DNA of 31,497 bases, from NCBI GenBank assembly GCA_905203765.1, contig CAJKXC010000027.1, forward strand, positions 1-31,497, written 5' to 3'. This stretch comes from an uncultured Bacteroides sp. (GTDB taxonomy: Bacteria > Bacteroidota > Bacteroidia > Bacteroidales > Bacteroidaceae). The notes under the pieces are model-generated. The model made no database searches. It was not told the DNA's origin and saw only the letters and a list, made by a program, of their open reading frames with translations. This document shows, piece after piece, positions 6,222-14,563 of the stretch (the stretch's first letter is position 1; each line of letters starts with the position of its first letter). The position numbers and the translations under genes are program-made.

Positions 6222-7766
6222 ATGTTGAAAAAAATAAGAATCACGTTATCAGTCCTGTTCTTCGGGCTGATAACGTTCTACTTTCTGGACTTTGCAGAGG
6301 TATTGCCCAACCGCTTCCATGTGTTGGCGCATTGGCAGTTTGTGCCGGCATTGATGTCGCTCAGCCAGGTGATACTGGCTGTGCTGATAGTGCTGACGCT
6401 GTTGCTGGGACGTATCTACTGCTCGGTGATTTGTCCGATGGGCGTGTTTCAGGACGTAGTGAACTGGATCTCAAAAAAGACGGCTAAGAAGAAGAAACGC
6501 TTCCGCTTCTCCCCTGCCAGGAACGTGTTGCGCTGGGCGGTGGTGGCGGTCACGGCGATTGCCTTCCTCTGCGGTTTCACCGTAGTGCTGGGGCTGCTCG
6601 ATCCTTACAGCGCTTTCGGGCGTATGGTGACCAATGTATTCAAGCCGGTGTATATGGCGGGCAATAATCTGCTGGAATCCATCTTCTCCCGGTTCGGGAA
6701 CTATACGTTCTACCAGGTGGATGCTTCGCTGCTCAGTATCTCGTCGTTCGTCATCGGACTGGTGACGTTCGCGGTGATCGTTTTCCTTGCCTGGAAACAC
6801 GGGCGGACGTGGTGCAATACGATGTGTCCGGTGGGCACGCTGCTGGGCTTTGTCAGCCGCTTCTCGCTGCTGAAAGTACGCATCGACGAAAACAAGTGCA
6901 CGCACTGCATGATATGCGGTACCAAGTGCAAGGCGTCGTGCATAGACAGCAAGAACCAGAAGATAGACTATACGCGTTGCGTGGATTGCTTCGACTGCCT
7001 GGGCAGTTGCAAGGAAGGTGCGCTGGTATATTCGCTGCCGTCGGCTGCGCTGAAGAAAGGGCGGAAAGAGGAAAAGGAGTCCGTAGCGTCGGATACCTCG
7101 AAACGCCGTTTCCTGATAGCCGGATTGACCACAGCGGCTGCCGCACCCAAAGTGATGGCGCAGGCCCAGAGCGCGCTTGCCACCGCTTCGGGCAAGAAGA
7201 GCGACAAGCGGCAGACGCCGATAACGCCGCCGGGCTCTATCAGTCAGGAACACTTCCAGGCACACTGCACATCGTGCCATTTGTGTGTAAGTAAGTGCCC
7301 TTCGCACGTGCTGAAACCGGCATTCATGGAGTATGGACTGGGGGGTATGATGCAGCCCACGGTGTATTTTGAGAAGGGTTTTTGTAACTTCGACTGTACG
7401 GTGTGCGGCGATGTCTGTCCCAACGGCGCCATCAAGCCGCTGACGGTGGAACAGAAGCATCTGACGCAGATGGGAAAGGTGGTATTCTACGAAGAAAACT
7501 GTATCGTATATACCGACGGAACCAGTTGCGGCGCCTGCTCCGAACACTGCCCGACACAAGCCATCGCAATGGTGCCTTATAAGGACGGATTGACGATTCC
7601 CCATGTGAATACGGATATCTGTGTAGGCTGCGGCGGTTGCGAGTACGTCTGCCCTGCCCGCCCCTTCCGCGCGGTACATATCGAAGGAAACGAAGTGCAA
7701 CAGAAGGCTGTTCCTTTTACTGAAGAGAAGAAGGAAGAGGTGGAAGTGGATAGCTTCGGATTCTAA
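6222..7766 (+). CDS. NapH-NapG-like polyferredoxin fusion
   Basis: A 514-residue protein. Residues 1-270 look like NapH: four membrane segments (about 7-25, 44-64, 103-125, 172-192), two CxxxCP motifs (C67/C71 and C198/C202) and two [4Fe-4S] sets (C226/C229/C232/C236 and C253/C256/C259/C263). Residues 293-316 then form an internal Tat-like signal (SKRRFLIAG plus an Ala-rich stretch). It is followed by a NapG-like half with four more cluster sets around C349, C388, C436 and C467. NapH takes electrons from quinol and NapG passes them on in the periplasm. No napA or nrf gene is present, so the acceptor differs, possibly the DUF362 protein encoded just upstream. Confidence 0.88.
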   Translation: MLKKIRITLSVLFFGLITFYFLDFAEVLPNRFHVLAHWQFVPALMSLSQVILAVLIVLTLLLGRIYCSVICPMGVFQDVVNWISKKTAKKKKRFRFSPARNVLRWAVVAVTAIAFLCGFTVVLGLLDPYSAFGRMVTNVFKPVYMAGNNLLESIFSRFGNYTFYQVDASLLSISSFVIGLVTFAVIVFLAWKHGRTWCNTMCPVGTLLGFVSRFSLLKVRIDENKCTHCMICGTKCKASCIDSKNQKIDYTRCVDCFDCLGSCKEGALVYSLPSAALKKGRKEEKESVASDTSKRRFLIAGLTTAAAAPKVMAQAQSALATASGKKSDKRQTPITPPGSISQEHFQAHCTSCHLCVSKCPSHVLKPAFMEYGLGGMMQPTVYFEKGFCNFDCTVCGDVCPNGAIKPLTVEQKHLTQMGKVVFYEENCIVYTDGTSCGACSEHCPTQAIAMVPYKDGLTIPHVNTDICVGCGGCEYVCPARPFRAVHIEGNEVQQKAVPFTEEKKEEVEVDSFGF

Positions 7767-7780
7767 GGCTGATTATCTCC

Positions 7781-7956
7781 AATTCCCCTCCTCCTGGGGG
7801 GAGGGGTGCCCAACGGGCGGGGTGGTAGAGAACACAATGCAGGGAAACAACCCTCTCAAAGGAATCTTTTTTTCCTACCACCTCCCCCTTCGGGTACTCA
7901 CCCCCTCCGGCTCCCCCGTTATCGGGGGAGAGCAACCTCCCGGGAGGAGGAGAATT
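7781..7956. mobile_element. MITE-like inverted repeat element, about 176 bp
   Basis: The ends match as imperfect inverted repeats (AATTCCCCTCCTCC and, reversed, AATTCTCCTCCTCC; 13 of 14). Inside them GGGGTGGTAG is matched by CTACCACCTCCCC on the other side. A perfect hairpin CTCCCCCG-TTAT-CGGGGGAG lies at 7911-7930. It has no coding capacity and sits between two genes. Bacteroides genomes carry many elements of this look. The rest of the 7767-8092 gap is AT-rich with no other feature seen. Confidence 0.6.
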
Positions 7957-8092
7957 AAAAATGCCATTACCTCAACATTCTTCATCTCATTTTCCTTTTT
8001 TCTGTCCCCTCTTGAACATTTTTCCCTCTTTTTCCTTTCTCCCTACAATAAAATCATTAATTTCGTGCCGAACAATATAGAGTATTTTTAAC

Positions 8093-8902
8093 ATGGATGT
8101 AGTTACGAGCAACAGGCTCACCAAGAAATATCCGGTAGGTTTTGCTTTGAGCGGGGGATTCATCAAGGGCTTTGCCCATTTAGGAGTGATGCAGGCCTTA
8201 CTGGAACACGATATCAAGCCCAGCATAATAGCCGGCGTCAGCGCAGGAGCACTTGCAGGAGTATTTTATGCTGATGGCAACGAGCCGCACCAGGTGCTGG
8301 ACTACTTTGCAGGACATAAGTTTCAGGATCTTACCAAATTAGTGATTCCCAAAGTCGGCCTGTTCGAACTGGGCGAATTCATCGACTTCCTGAGAAGCAA
8401 CCTGAAAGCCAAAAGAATGGAAGAGCTGAAAATGCCCCTCATAATTACCGCCACCGACCTGGATCACGGACGCCTGGTACACTTCCATAAAGGAGACATC
8501 GCCGAACGTGTGGCAGCCTCGTGCTGTATGCCGGTACTCTTTGCCCCGGTAAAAATAGAAGATACCCACTATGTGGACGGCGGCCTGCTGATGAACCTGC
8601 CCGTATCCACCATCCGGCGCATCTGCGAGAAAGTGGTGGCAGTGAACGTCAGCCCCCTGATGGCAACGAAATACAAAATGAATATCGTCAGCATCGCCCT
8701 GCGCTCCTATAACTTCATGTTCCGCTCCAACTCGTTCCCCGAACGGGAGAAGGCGGACTTGCTGGTAGAACCCTACAACCTGGACGGCTACAGCAACACC
8801 GAGCTGGAGAAGGCGGAAGAGATCTTCATGCAGGGATACAACGCCGCCAACGAAGTCATAGAACGCTTGCAGGTAGAGCAAGGCAACATCTGGAAAAGTT
8901 AG
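8093..8902 (+). CDS. Patatin-like phospholipase
   Basis: A 269-residue acyl hydrolase with the patatin Ser-Asp dyad. The oxyanion-hole loop is GGFIKGFAHLG (residues 21-31), the nucleophile is S50 in GVSAG, and the Asp is D162 in DGG. No signal peptide is visible, so it is probably cytoplasmic or loosely membrane-bound, like RssA/YjjU-type proteins and unlike the secreted ExoU type. Family members release fatty acids from phospholipids or lysophospholipids. It is followed at 63 bases by an amylase gene on the same strand, with no evident functional link. Confidence 0.9.
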   Translation: MDVVTSNRLTKKYPVGFALSGGFIKGFAHLGVMQALLEHDIKPSIIAGVSAGALAGVFYADGNEPHQVLDYFAGHKFQDLTKLVIPKVGLFELGEFIDFLRSNLKAKRMEELKMPLIITATDLDHGRLVHFHKGDIAERVAASCCMPVLFAPVKIEDTHYVDGGLLMNLPVSTIRRICEKVVAVNVSPLMATKYKMNIVSIALRSYNFMFRSNSFPEREKADLLVEPYNLDGYSNTELEKAEEIFMQGYNAANEVIERLQVEQGNIWKS

Positions 8903-8965
8903 GAAACAACGGAAATCGGGAGATAATCTCCGTTACCGCCCGGTTCATCTAAATATGGAAACAAA

Positions 8966-10663
8966 ATGAATGACGAAGAAAAATTGATTATTTATCAAGT
9001 ATTTACCCGACTGTTCGGAAACAACAATAACCACTGCATCAACAACGGCAGCATCGCCGAAAACGGCTGTGGCAAGATGGCGGACTTTACCGCCAAAGCA
9101 CTGGGAGAGATCAGGAAACTCGGCGCCACGCACATCTGGTACACCGGCATCATAGAGCACGCCACGCAGACCGATTACCGCCGCTATAACATCCGCCCCA
9201 ACCATCCCGCCATCGTGAAGGGCAAAGCCGGTTCTCCCTACGCCATCACCGATTACTACGACGTAGATCCCGACCTGGCCAAAGACGTGCCGGAGCGCAT
9301 GAGGGAGTTTGAGAACCTGGTGCAGCGCACGCACCGCAGCGGGCTGAAAGTGATCATAGACTTTGTGCCCAACCACGTGGCACGCCAGTATCACTCCGAT
9401 TCCCTGCCCGACGGGACTTCGCAACTGGGAGCAAACGATAATGCCGAATATGCCTTCAGCCCGTACAATAACTTCTACTACATCCCGCAGTCGGAACTGC
9501 GCGGACAGTTCGACATGAAAGGCTCCGCTTCCGAACCTTATAAAGAATTTCCCGCCAAGGCAACCGGAAACAACCGCTTCGACGCCTACCCCAACATCAC
9601 CGACTGGTACGAAACCGTAAAGCTGAACTACGGCGTGGATTATCAGAACGGCGGTACCCGACACTTCGACCCCATCCCCGATACCTGGCACAAGATGCTG
9701 GACATCCTGCTGTTCTGGGCAGGAAAGGACATTGACGGCTTCCGCTGCGACATGGCGGAGATGGTGCCGGTGGAGTTCTGGGAATGGGCGGTGCCGCAGG
9801 TGAAGGCGGAATATCCTTCGATACTGTTCATTGCCGAGGTGTATAATCCCAACGAATACAAGAATTATCTGTTCCGCGGCAAGTTCGACTACCTGTACGA
9901 CAAGGTAGGGCTTTACGATACCCTGCGCGCCGTGATGTGCGGCTACGAGTCGGCGACTGCCATCACCCGTTCCTGGCAGAACCTGGGCGGCATAGAGAAG
10001 CGCATGCTGAACTTCCTGGAGAACCACGACGAACAGCGCATCGCTTCCGATTTCTTCGCCAGCAATCCGCGTAAGGCCATTCCGGCACTGATCGTATCGG
10101 CGTGCCTGAATACCAATCCGATGATGATCTACTTCGGTCAGGAGTTCGGGGAATTGGGCATGGACAGCGAAGGATTCAGCGGCAGGGACGGACGCACCAC
10201 CATCTTCGATTATTGGAGCGTGGACTCCATCCGGCGTTGGCGCAATGGTGGCAAGTTCGACGGCAAGATGCTGACCGAGGACCAGAAGTATCTGTATGGC
10301 ATTTATCAGCGGATACTGACGCTCTGCAATAAGGAGAAGGCTGTTTCGCAAGGTGCGTTCTTCGACCTGATGTACGCCAATATCAACGGATGGCGCTTCA
10401 ATGAACACCGGCAATATGCATTCCTGCGCCAGTACGAGAGGGATTTGCTGCTGATTGTGGTGAATTTCGACCATATCTCTGCGGATCTGGCCATTAATAT
10501 CCCGTCCCATGCCTTCGACTTCCTGCAAATACCGCAGATGGATCAATACGAGGCAACCGACCTGCTCAGCGGGAAAAAAGAGAAAATCAGCCTGCTTCCA
10601 TACAAAGCGACCGAAATATCGGTTGAAGGATATGGGGGGAAGATTCTGAAGATAAAGCTGTAA
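8966..10663 (+). CDS. GH13-family alpha-amylase, cytoplasmic
   Basis: A 565-residue glycoside hydrolase family 13 enzyme. The conserved regions are present: DFVPNHV (132-138), nucleophile D262 in GFRCDMAEMV, acid/base E291 in FIAEVY, and transition-state D355 in ENHDEQR. A C-terminal beta domain ends near residue 565. No signal peptide or binding module is present, so it likely acts on internal alpha-glucans such as glycogen or maltodextrin. The glycogen branching enzyme gene 2 kb downstream supports that. A four-codon frame (8955-8969) overlaps the start codon; it is probably chance. Confidence 0.9.
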   Translation: MNDEEKLIIYQVFTRLFGNNNNHCINNGSIAENGCGKMADFTAKALGEIRKLGATHIWYTGIIEHATQTDYRRYNIRPNHPAIVKGKAGSPYAITDYYDVDPDLAKDVPERMREFENLVQRTHRSGLKVIIDFVPNHVARQYHSDSLPDGTSQLGANDNAEYAFSPYNNFYYIPQSELRGQFDMKGSASEPYKEFPAKATGNNRFDAYPNITDWYETVKLNYGVDYQNGGTRHFDPIPDTWHKMLDILLFWAGKDIDGFRCDMAEMVPVEFWEWAVPQVKAEYPSILFIAEVYNPNEYKNYLFRGKFDYLYDKVGLYDTLRAVMCGYESATAITRSWQNLGGIEKRMLNFLENHDEQRIASDFFASNPRKAIPALIVSACLNTNPMMIYFGQEFGELGMDSEGFSGRDGRTTIFDYWSVDSIRRWRNGGKFDGKMLTEDQKYLYGIYQRILTLCNKEKAVSQGAFFDLMYANINGWRFNEHRQYAFLRQYERDLLLIVVNFDHISADLAINIPSHAFDFLQIPQMDQYEATDLLSGKKEKISLLPYKATEISVEGYGGKILKIKL

Positions 10664-10777
10664 TGTGATAATGTGATAATATGCCAATGTGCTAATGAGC
10701 TGCGCAATGTAAGGTATCATACGCTTACTATCCGCATGGTCATTAGCACATTGGCATATTAGCACATTAGCACATTA
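10661..10777. terminator. Long inverted repeat spanning two convergent stop codons
   Basis: Arms of about 38 bp (10661-10698 and 10740-10777) surround a 41-base loop. The inner 20 bp (10679-10698 and 10740-10759) are a perfect match; the outer parts differ at a few bases. Each arm begins at the stop codon of the flanking gene and is built of the repeated words AATGTGATAATGTG and AATGTGCTAATGTG. Position between convergent genes fits a two-way transcription stop, although there is no long U-run. Confidence 0.65.
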
Positions 10778-10999
10778 CTCCCTCAACTTATCCCTCAGCC
10801 TATACAGCCTCGTTATCGCCGGATTATAGAATTTATCGGGATAATGTGCATCTATATCGCATAAGCCGGCTTCTACATACCGTTCCACATCTTCGATATA
10901 TTCGGATTCGCCCAATTCCAGCTCCGCAGGGAAAGAAGCGGTTTTTGCCCACTCTATCAGCTCTTTAACGCTCTCTTCATCATATTTGTACTCAGCCAT
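10775..10999 (-). CDS. Small conserved hypothetical protein
   Basis: A 74-residue acidic protein (MAEYKYDEESVKELIEWAKT at the start, ending YRLRDKLRE). It is predicted mostly helical, with no signal, cysteine pair or nucleic-acid motif. I recall similar short proteins in other Bacteroides but cannot give a function. Coding status is supported by a TATCTTTG -7 box upstream, a start codon close to it, and clean position between the inverted repeat and the divergent gene. Confidence 0.7.
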   Translation of the reverse strand: MAEYKYDEESVKELIEWAKTASFPAELELGESEYIEDVERYVEAGLCDIDAHYPDKFYNPAITRLYRLRDKLRE

Positions 11000-11017
11000 A
11001 TTTTACATATTTTCTTG

Positions 11018-11025
11018 CAAAGATA
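11018..11025 (-). promoter_or_regulatory. -7 box for the 74-residue protein gene
   Basis: On the minus strand this reads TATCTTTG, a perfect TAnnTTTG, 19 bases before the ATG at 10999. No clear -33 match is seen. Confidence 0.5.
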
Positions 11026-11089
11026 TAACAATTGCTAAAGTTATCCATGTATGCATGAACAAAAGATGAATGCCTACGTTATATAGTTG

Positions 11090-11229
11090 TGTTTTTCATA
11101 GTATTAGATATAAGATTAATTAAAGAGACGTGCTCGCTTGTGAAAGTAAGTGCATCAAAAAACAGAAGCGTCTGTTTGATTGATAAATGTGTAAGGAGCA
11201 TCGGTTTACCAGAGCCGATGCTTTTTTTT
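11090..11229 (+). ncRNA. Candidate small RNA ending in an orphan terminator
   Basis: A plus-strand terminator (11197-11229) stands here with no plus-strand gene ahead of it since 10663. A second hairpin (ATC-AAA-AACAG paired with CTGTTTGAT, about 11154-11180) lies just upstream. A near-match to the -7 box (TATAGTTG, 11082-11089) would start a transcript at about 11095. No known RNA family is recognised, and the start is a guess. Confidence 0.3.
11197..11229 (+). terminator. Intrinsic terminator
   Basis: An 8-bp stem (AGCATCGG with CCGATGCT, 11197-11204 and 11215-11222) with a 10-base loop is followed by a run of eight T. It is a textbook plus-strand terminator. Confidence 0.8.
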
Positions 11230-11237
11230 ACCCCTAC

Positions 11238-11271
11238 TTTGTAGTATGTTAGAAAAATTATCGTAATTTTG
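11238..11271 (+). promoter_or_regulatory. Promoter for the DUF2461-yhcH-glgB genes
   Basis: TTTG at 11238-11241 and TAATTTTG at 11264-11271 match the Bacteroides -33 and -7 elements with a 22-bp spacer. Transcription would start about 20 bases before the ATG at 11297. Confidence 0.65.
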
Positions 11272-11296
11272 GCAGATAATAAGGAAAGAATGTGAT

Positions 11297-11962
11297 ATGA
11301 ATATTTCTGTTATATTTCAATTTTTAAAAGAGCTGTCCGCAAATAATAACCGCGAATGGTTCAATGCGCACCGCGACCAATACGAAACAGCCCGGAACGA
11401 GTTCGAGAGCCTGCTCACAGTCATTATTTCACGCATTTCACTGTTCGACGAGAGCATTCGTGGGATAGAGGCGAAGGACTGCACATATCGCATTTACCGG
11501 GATACGCGCTTCTCCGAAGACAAGACTCCCTATAAAAACCATTTTGGCGGCTACATCAATGCCAAAGGGAAAAAATCAGACCATTGCGGCTACTACGTTC
11601 ACCTGCAACCGGGCAACTGCCTGCTGGCAGGGGGCAGCTACTGCCCGCCCTCACCGCTGTTGAGAGCTCTGCGACAGGCAGTGTACGATAATATGGATGA
11701 ATTCAGAGGCATTGTAGAAGATCCGGCTTTCAAACAATATTTCCCGGTCGTAGGAGAAAACTTCTTGAAGACAGCGCCCAAAGGATTCCCCAAAGATTAC
11801 CCCTATCTGAAGTACCTGCAATGCAAGGAATATACCGTTGCCTGCTACCAGCCGGACGACTTCTTCCTCGCTCCCGACTTCCTGGACCGGACGGACGATA
11901 TATTCAGGCAAATGAAACGCTTTTCCGACTTCGTGAACTACACGATAGACGACTTTGAATGA
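11297..11962 (+). CDS. DUF2461 family protein
   Basis: A 221-residue protein matching the DUF2461 (TIGR02453) family in length and signature: FLKELSANNNREWFNAHRD (residues 8-26), YRIYRDTRFSEDKTPYKNH (about 67-85), and GGSYCPPS near residue 115. The family is widespread in bacteria and fungi and has no assigned function. It is predicted cytoplasmic, with no membrane segment. It starts a three-gene run with a YhcH-like gene (39 bases on) and glgB, behind a good promoter; gene order gives no clear role. Confidence 0.88.
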   Translation: MNISVIFQFLKELSANNNREWFNAHRDQYETARNEFESLLTVIISRISLFDESIRGIEAKDCTYRIYRDTRFSEDKTPYKNHFGGYINAKGKKSDHCGYYVHLQPGNCLLAGGSYCPPSPLLRALRQAVYDNMDEFRGIVEDPAFKQYFPVVGENFLKTAPKGFPKDYPYLKYLQCKEYTVACYQPDDFFLAPDFLDRTDDIFRQMKRFSDFVNYTIDDFE

Positions 11963-12001
11963 TTTACCCGGACTTATGACCAACTAAAGAATATCTGAAT
12001 T

Positions 12002-12448
12002 ATGATTATAGACAAGATTGAAAATATCGGGAAATACACTTCGCTGAACCCTTTGTTCGCCGAAGCCGTAGACTTCCTGAAATCGCACAATCTCAATGCT
12101 TTGGAGATCGGCAAAACAGAACTGAAAGGCAATGATTTGCGGATTATCGTAGAGCAGACATCCCCCAAGACAAAAGAAGAAGCCCGACTGGAAGCCCACA
12201 GGACGTATATCGACATCCAACTCCCGCTTTCAGGCACCGAAATAATGGGATATACCCCTACCCCGGATTGCGTTCCTGCCGATGCCCCCTACTGCGCAGA
12301 GAACGACATCGTATTCTTTGAAGAACCGGCGGAAAGCTACGTAGCAGTGAAACCCGGAATGTTCGTCATCTTCTTCCCCCAAGACGGACACGCACCCGGC
12401 ATCAGCCCCGACGGTGTGAAAAAAGTGATTGTAAAAGTGAAAGCATAA
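12002..12448 (+). CDS. YhcH/YjgK/YiaL family protein (DUF386)
   Basis: A 148-residue cupin-like protein of the family that includes EbgC, the beta subunit of evolved beta-galactosidase, and YhcH from the sialic-acid operon. Matching features are EAHRTYIDIQLPLSG (residues 62-76) and the C-terminal FFPQDGHAPGI (near 122), where His and acidic residues bind a metal in known structures. Members are thought to act on sugars, probably as anomerases or isomerases. It sits between DUF2461 and glgB, 30 bases before the latter. Confidence 0.88.
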   Translation: MIIDKIENIGKYTSLNPLFAEAVDFLKSHNLNALEIGKTELKGNDLRIIVEQTSPKTKEEARLEAHRTYIDIQLPLSGTEIMGYTPTPDCVPADAPYCAENDIVFFEEPAESYVAVKPGMFVIFFPQDGHAPGISPDGVKKVIVKVKA

Positions 12449-12478
12449 ATATATTGAGTTACTCAAAAATCATCCTAT

Positions 12479-14488
12479 ATGGAAACATTGAATTTGATTA
12501 AAAACGACCCATGGCTGGAGCCGTTTGCCGACGCCATCAAAGGACGTCATCAGCATGCCTTAGAGAAAGAAGCCGAACTGACCAACAAAGGAAAACTGAC
12601 TTTGGCGGACTTTGCATCCGGTTATCTTTACTTCGGCTTGCACCGTACTGACGACGGTTGGACATTTCGCGAATGGGCACCCAATGCCACCCAAATTTTT
12701 CTGGTGGGCACTTTCAATGATTGGAAAGAAGAAAAGAAATACAGTTTGAAACGCATAGCAAACGGCAACTGGGAGATAAAACTGCCTGCCGATGCCGTGA
12801 AGCACGGAGACCTGTACAAGCTAATGGTGCACTGGGAAGGCGGTCAGGGCGAACGCATCCCGGCATGGGCCACGCGCGTAGTACAAGACGAGCAGACCAA
12901 GATATTCAGTGCGCAGGTATGGGCACCGGAGAAGCCGTACAAGATGAAGAAACGCACCTTCAAGCCGGCTACCGATCCGCTGCTGATTTACGAATGCCAC
13001 ATCGGCATGGCGCAACAGGAAGAGAAGGTGGGCAGCTACCGCGAATTCCAGGAGAAGATTCTTCCGCGCATCGCCAAGGAAGGTTATAACTGCATACAGA
13101 TTATGGCTATCCAGGAGCATCCGTACTACGGCAGCTTCGGATATCACGTATCCAGTTTCTTTGCCGCCTCTTCCCGCTTCGGTACGCCGGACGAACTGAA
13201 AGAACTGATAGACACCGCCCACAGCATGGGCATTGCCGTTATCATGGACATCGTTCACTCCCACGCAGTGAAGAACGAAGTAGAGGGTTTGGGCAACTTT
13301 GCCGGTGATCCCAACCAGTACTTCTATCCCGGCGGACGCCGCGAGCACCCGGCTTGGGATTCGCTCTGCTTCGACTATGGAAAGAACGAAGTAATCCACT
13401 TCCTGCTGTCCAACTGCAAATATTGGATGGAAGAATACCACTTCGACGGATTCCGCTTCGACGGCGTTACTTCGATGCTGTATTACAGTCACGGTCTGGG
13501 CGAGGCATTCTGCAACTACGGCGATTACTTCAACGGCCATCAGGATGACAACGCCATCTGTTACCTGACACTTGCCAACCGCGTCATCCATCAGGTAAAC
13601 CCCAAGGCTATCACCATTGCCGAAGAAGTATCGGGCATGCCCGGACTGGCAGCCAAATACGAGGACGGCGGCTACGGATTCGACTACCGCATGGCAATGA
13701 ACATTCCCGATTACTGGATCAAGACCATCAAGGAAAAGATAGACGAGGATTGGAAACCGTCCAGCATGTTCTGGGAAGTGACCAACCGCCGCAAAGACGA
13801 AAAGACCATCTCCTATGCCGAAAGCCACGACCAGGCTTTGGTAGGCGATAAAACCATCATCTTCCGCCTGATTGACGCCGATATGTACTGGCACATGCAG
13901 AAGGGAGACGAGAACTACACCGTACACCGCGGCATCGCCCTTCACAAGATGATACGCCTGCTGACGGCCACTACCATCAACGGCGGTTACCTGAACTTTA
14001 TGGGCAACGAATTCGGACACCCGGAATGGATAGACTTCCCCCGCGAAGGAAACGGCTGGTCGTGCAAGTATGCCCGCCGCCAGTGGGATTTGGTAGACAA
14101 CAAGAATCTGTCATATCACTATATGGGCGACTTCGACACCGCCATGCTGGGAGTGATAAAGAGCGTAAAGGACTTCCAGGCCACTCCTGTACAGGAGATC
14201 TGGCACAACGACGGCGACCAGATACTGGCATATATGCGCAAAGACCTGGTATTCGTGTTCAACTTTAATCCCAAGCATTCGTTTACGGACTACGGCTTCC
14301 TGGTTCCCGCAGGTTCCTACGAAGCGATCTTGAATACGGATGATCCGGCATACGGTGGCAACGGGCTTACGGACGACACTATCGAGCATCTTACCATCCC
14401 CGATCCTCTGTACAAGAATGAGAAGAAAGAATGGTTGAAACTCTATATCCCTGCACGTACGGCAGTTGTGCTGAGAAAGACCAAGTAA
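12479..14488 (+). CDS. glgB: 1,4-alpha-glucan branching enzyme (eukaryotic-type, GH13_8)
   Basis: A 669-residue enzyme that makes alpha-1,6 branches in glycogen. An N-terminal CBM48-like domain (about 55-145, with FREWAPNATQIFLVGTFNDW) leads into the GH13 barrel. Catalytic residues are D328 (DGFRFDGVTSMLYY), E382 (TIAEEVSG) and D451 (AESHDQALVGDKT). Motifs such as FGYHVSSFFAASSRFG and FDYRMAMNIPDYW resemble animal and plant branching enzymes more closely than E. coli GlgB. This type is known in Bacteroides. The reading is clean, and a terminator follows at 14501. Function is secure. Confidence 0.95.
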   Translation: METLNLIKNDPWLEPFADAIKGRHQHALEKEAELTNKGKLTLADFASGYLYFGLHRTDDGWTFREWAPNATQIFLVGTFNDWKEEKKYSLKRIANGNWEIKLPADAVKHGDLYKLMVHWEGGQGERIPAWATRVVQDEQTKIFSAQVWAPEKPYKMKKRTFKPATDPLLIYECHIGMAQQEEKVGSYREFQEKILPRIAKEGYNCIQIMAIQEHPYYGSFGYHVSSFFAASSRFGTPDELKELIDTAHSMGIAVIMDIVHSHAVKNEVEGLGNFAGDPNQYFYPGGRREHPAWDSLCFDYGKNEVIHFLLSNCKYWMEEYHFDGFRFDGVTSMLYYSHGLGEAFCNYGDYFNGHQDDNAICYLTLANRVIHQVNPKAITIAEEVSGMPGLAAKYEDGGYGFDYRMAMNIPDYWIKTIKEKIDEDWKPSSMFWEVTNRRKDEKTISYAESHDQALVGDKTIIFRLIDADMYWHMQKGDENYTVHRGIALHKMIRLLTATTINGGYLNFMGNEFGHPEWIDFPREGNGWSCKYARRQWDLVDNKNLSYHYMGDFDTAMLGVIKSVKDFQATPVQEIWHNDGDQILAYMRKDLVFVFNFNPKHSFTDYGFLVPAGSYEAILNTDDPAYGGNGLTDDTIEHLTIPDPLYKNEKKEWLKLYIPARTAVVLRKTK

Positions 14489-14500
14489 ATCAATAAAAGA

Positions 14501-14545
14501 AGAGAGGGGCAGATATCAATAGACATCTGCCCCTCTCTCTTTTTA
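14501..14545. terminator. Intrinsic terminator after glgB
   Basis: A 14-bp perfect stem (14501-14514 and 14525-14538) with a 10-base loop is followed by CTTTTTAT-type sequence. It separates glgB from the convergent TPR gene and could serve both. Confidence 0.85.
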
Positions 14546-14563
14546 TATTCTTATTCGGCTTTC

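Noticed and set aside
8955..8969. Four-codon upstream frame overlapping the amylase start
   Set aside because: Too short to judge; likely chance.
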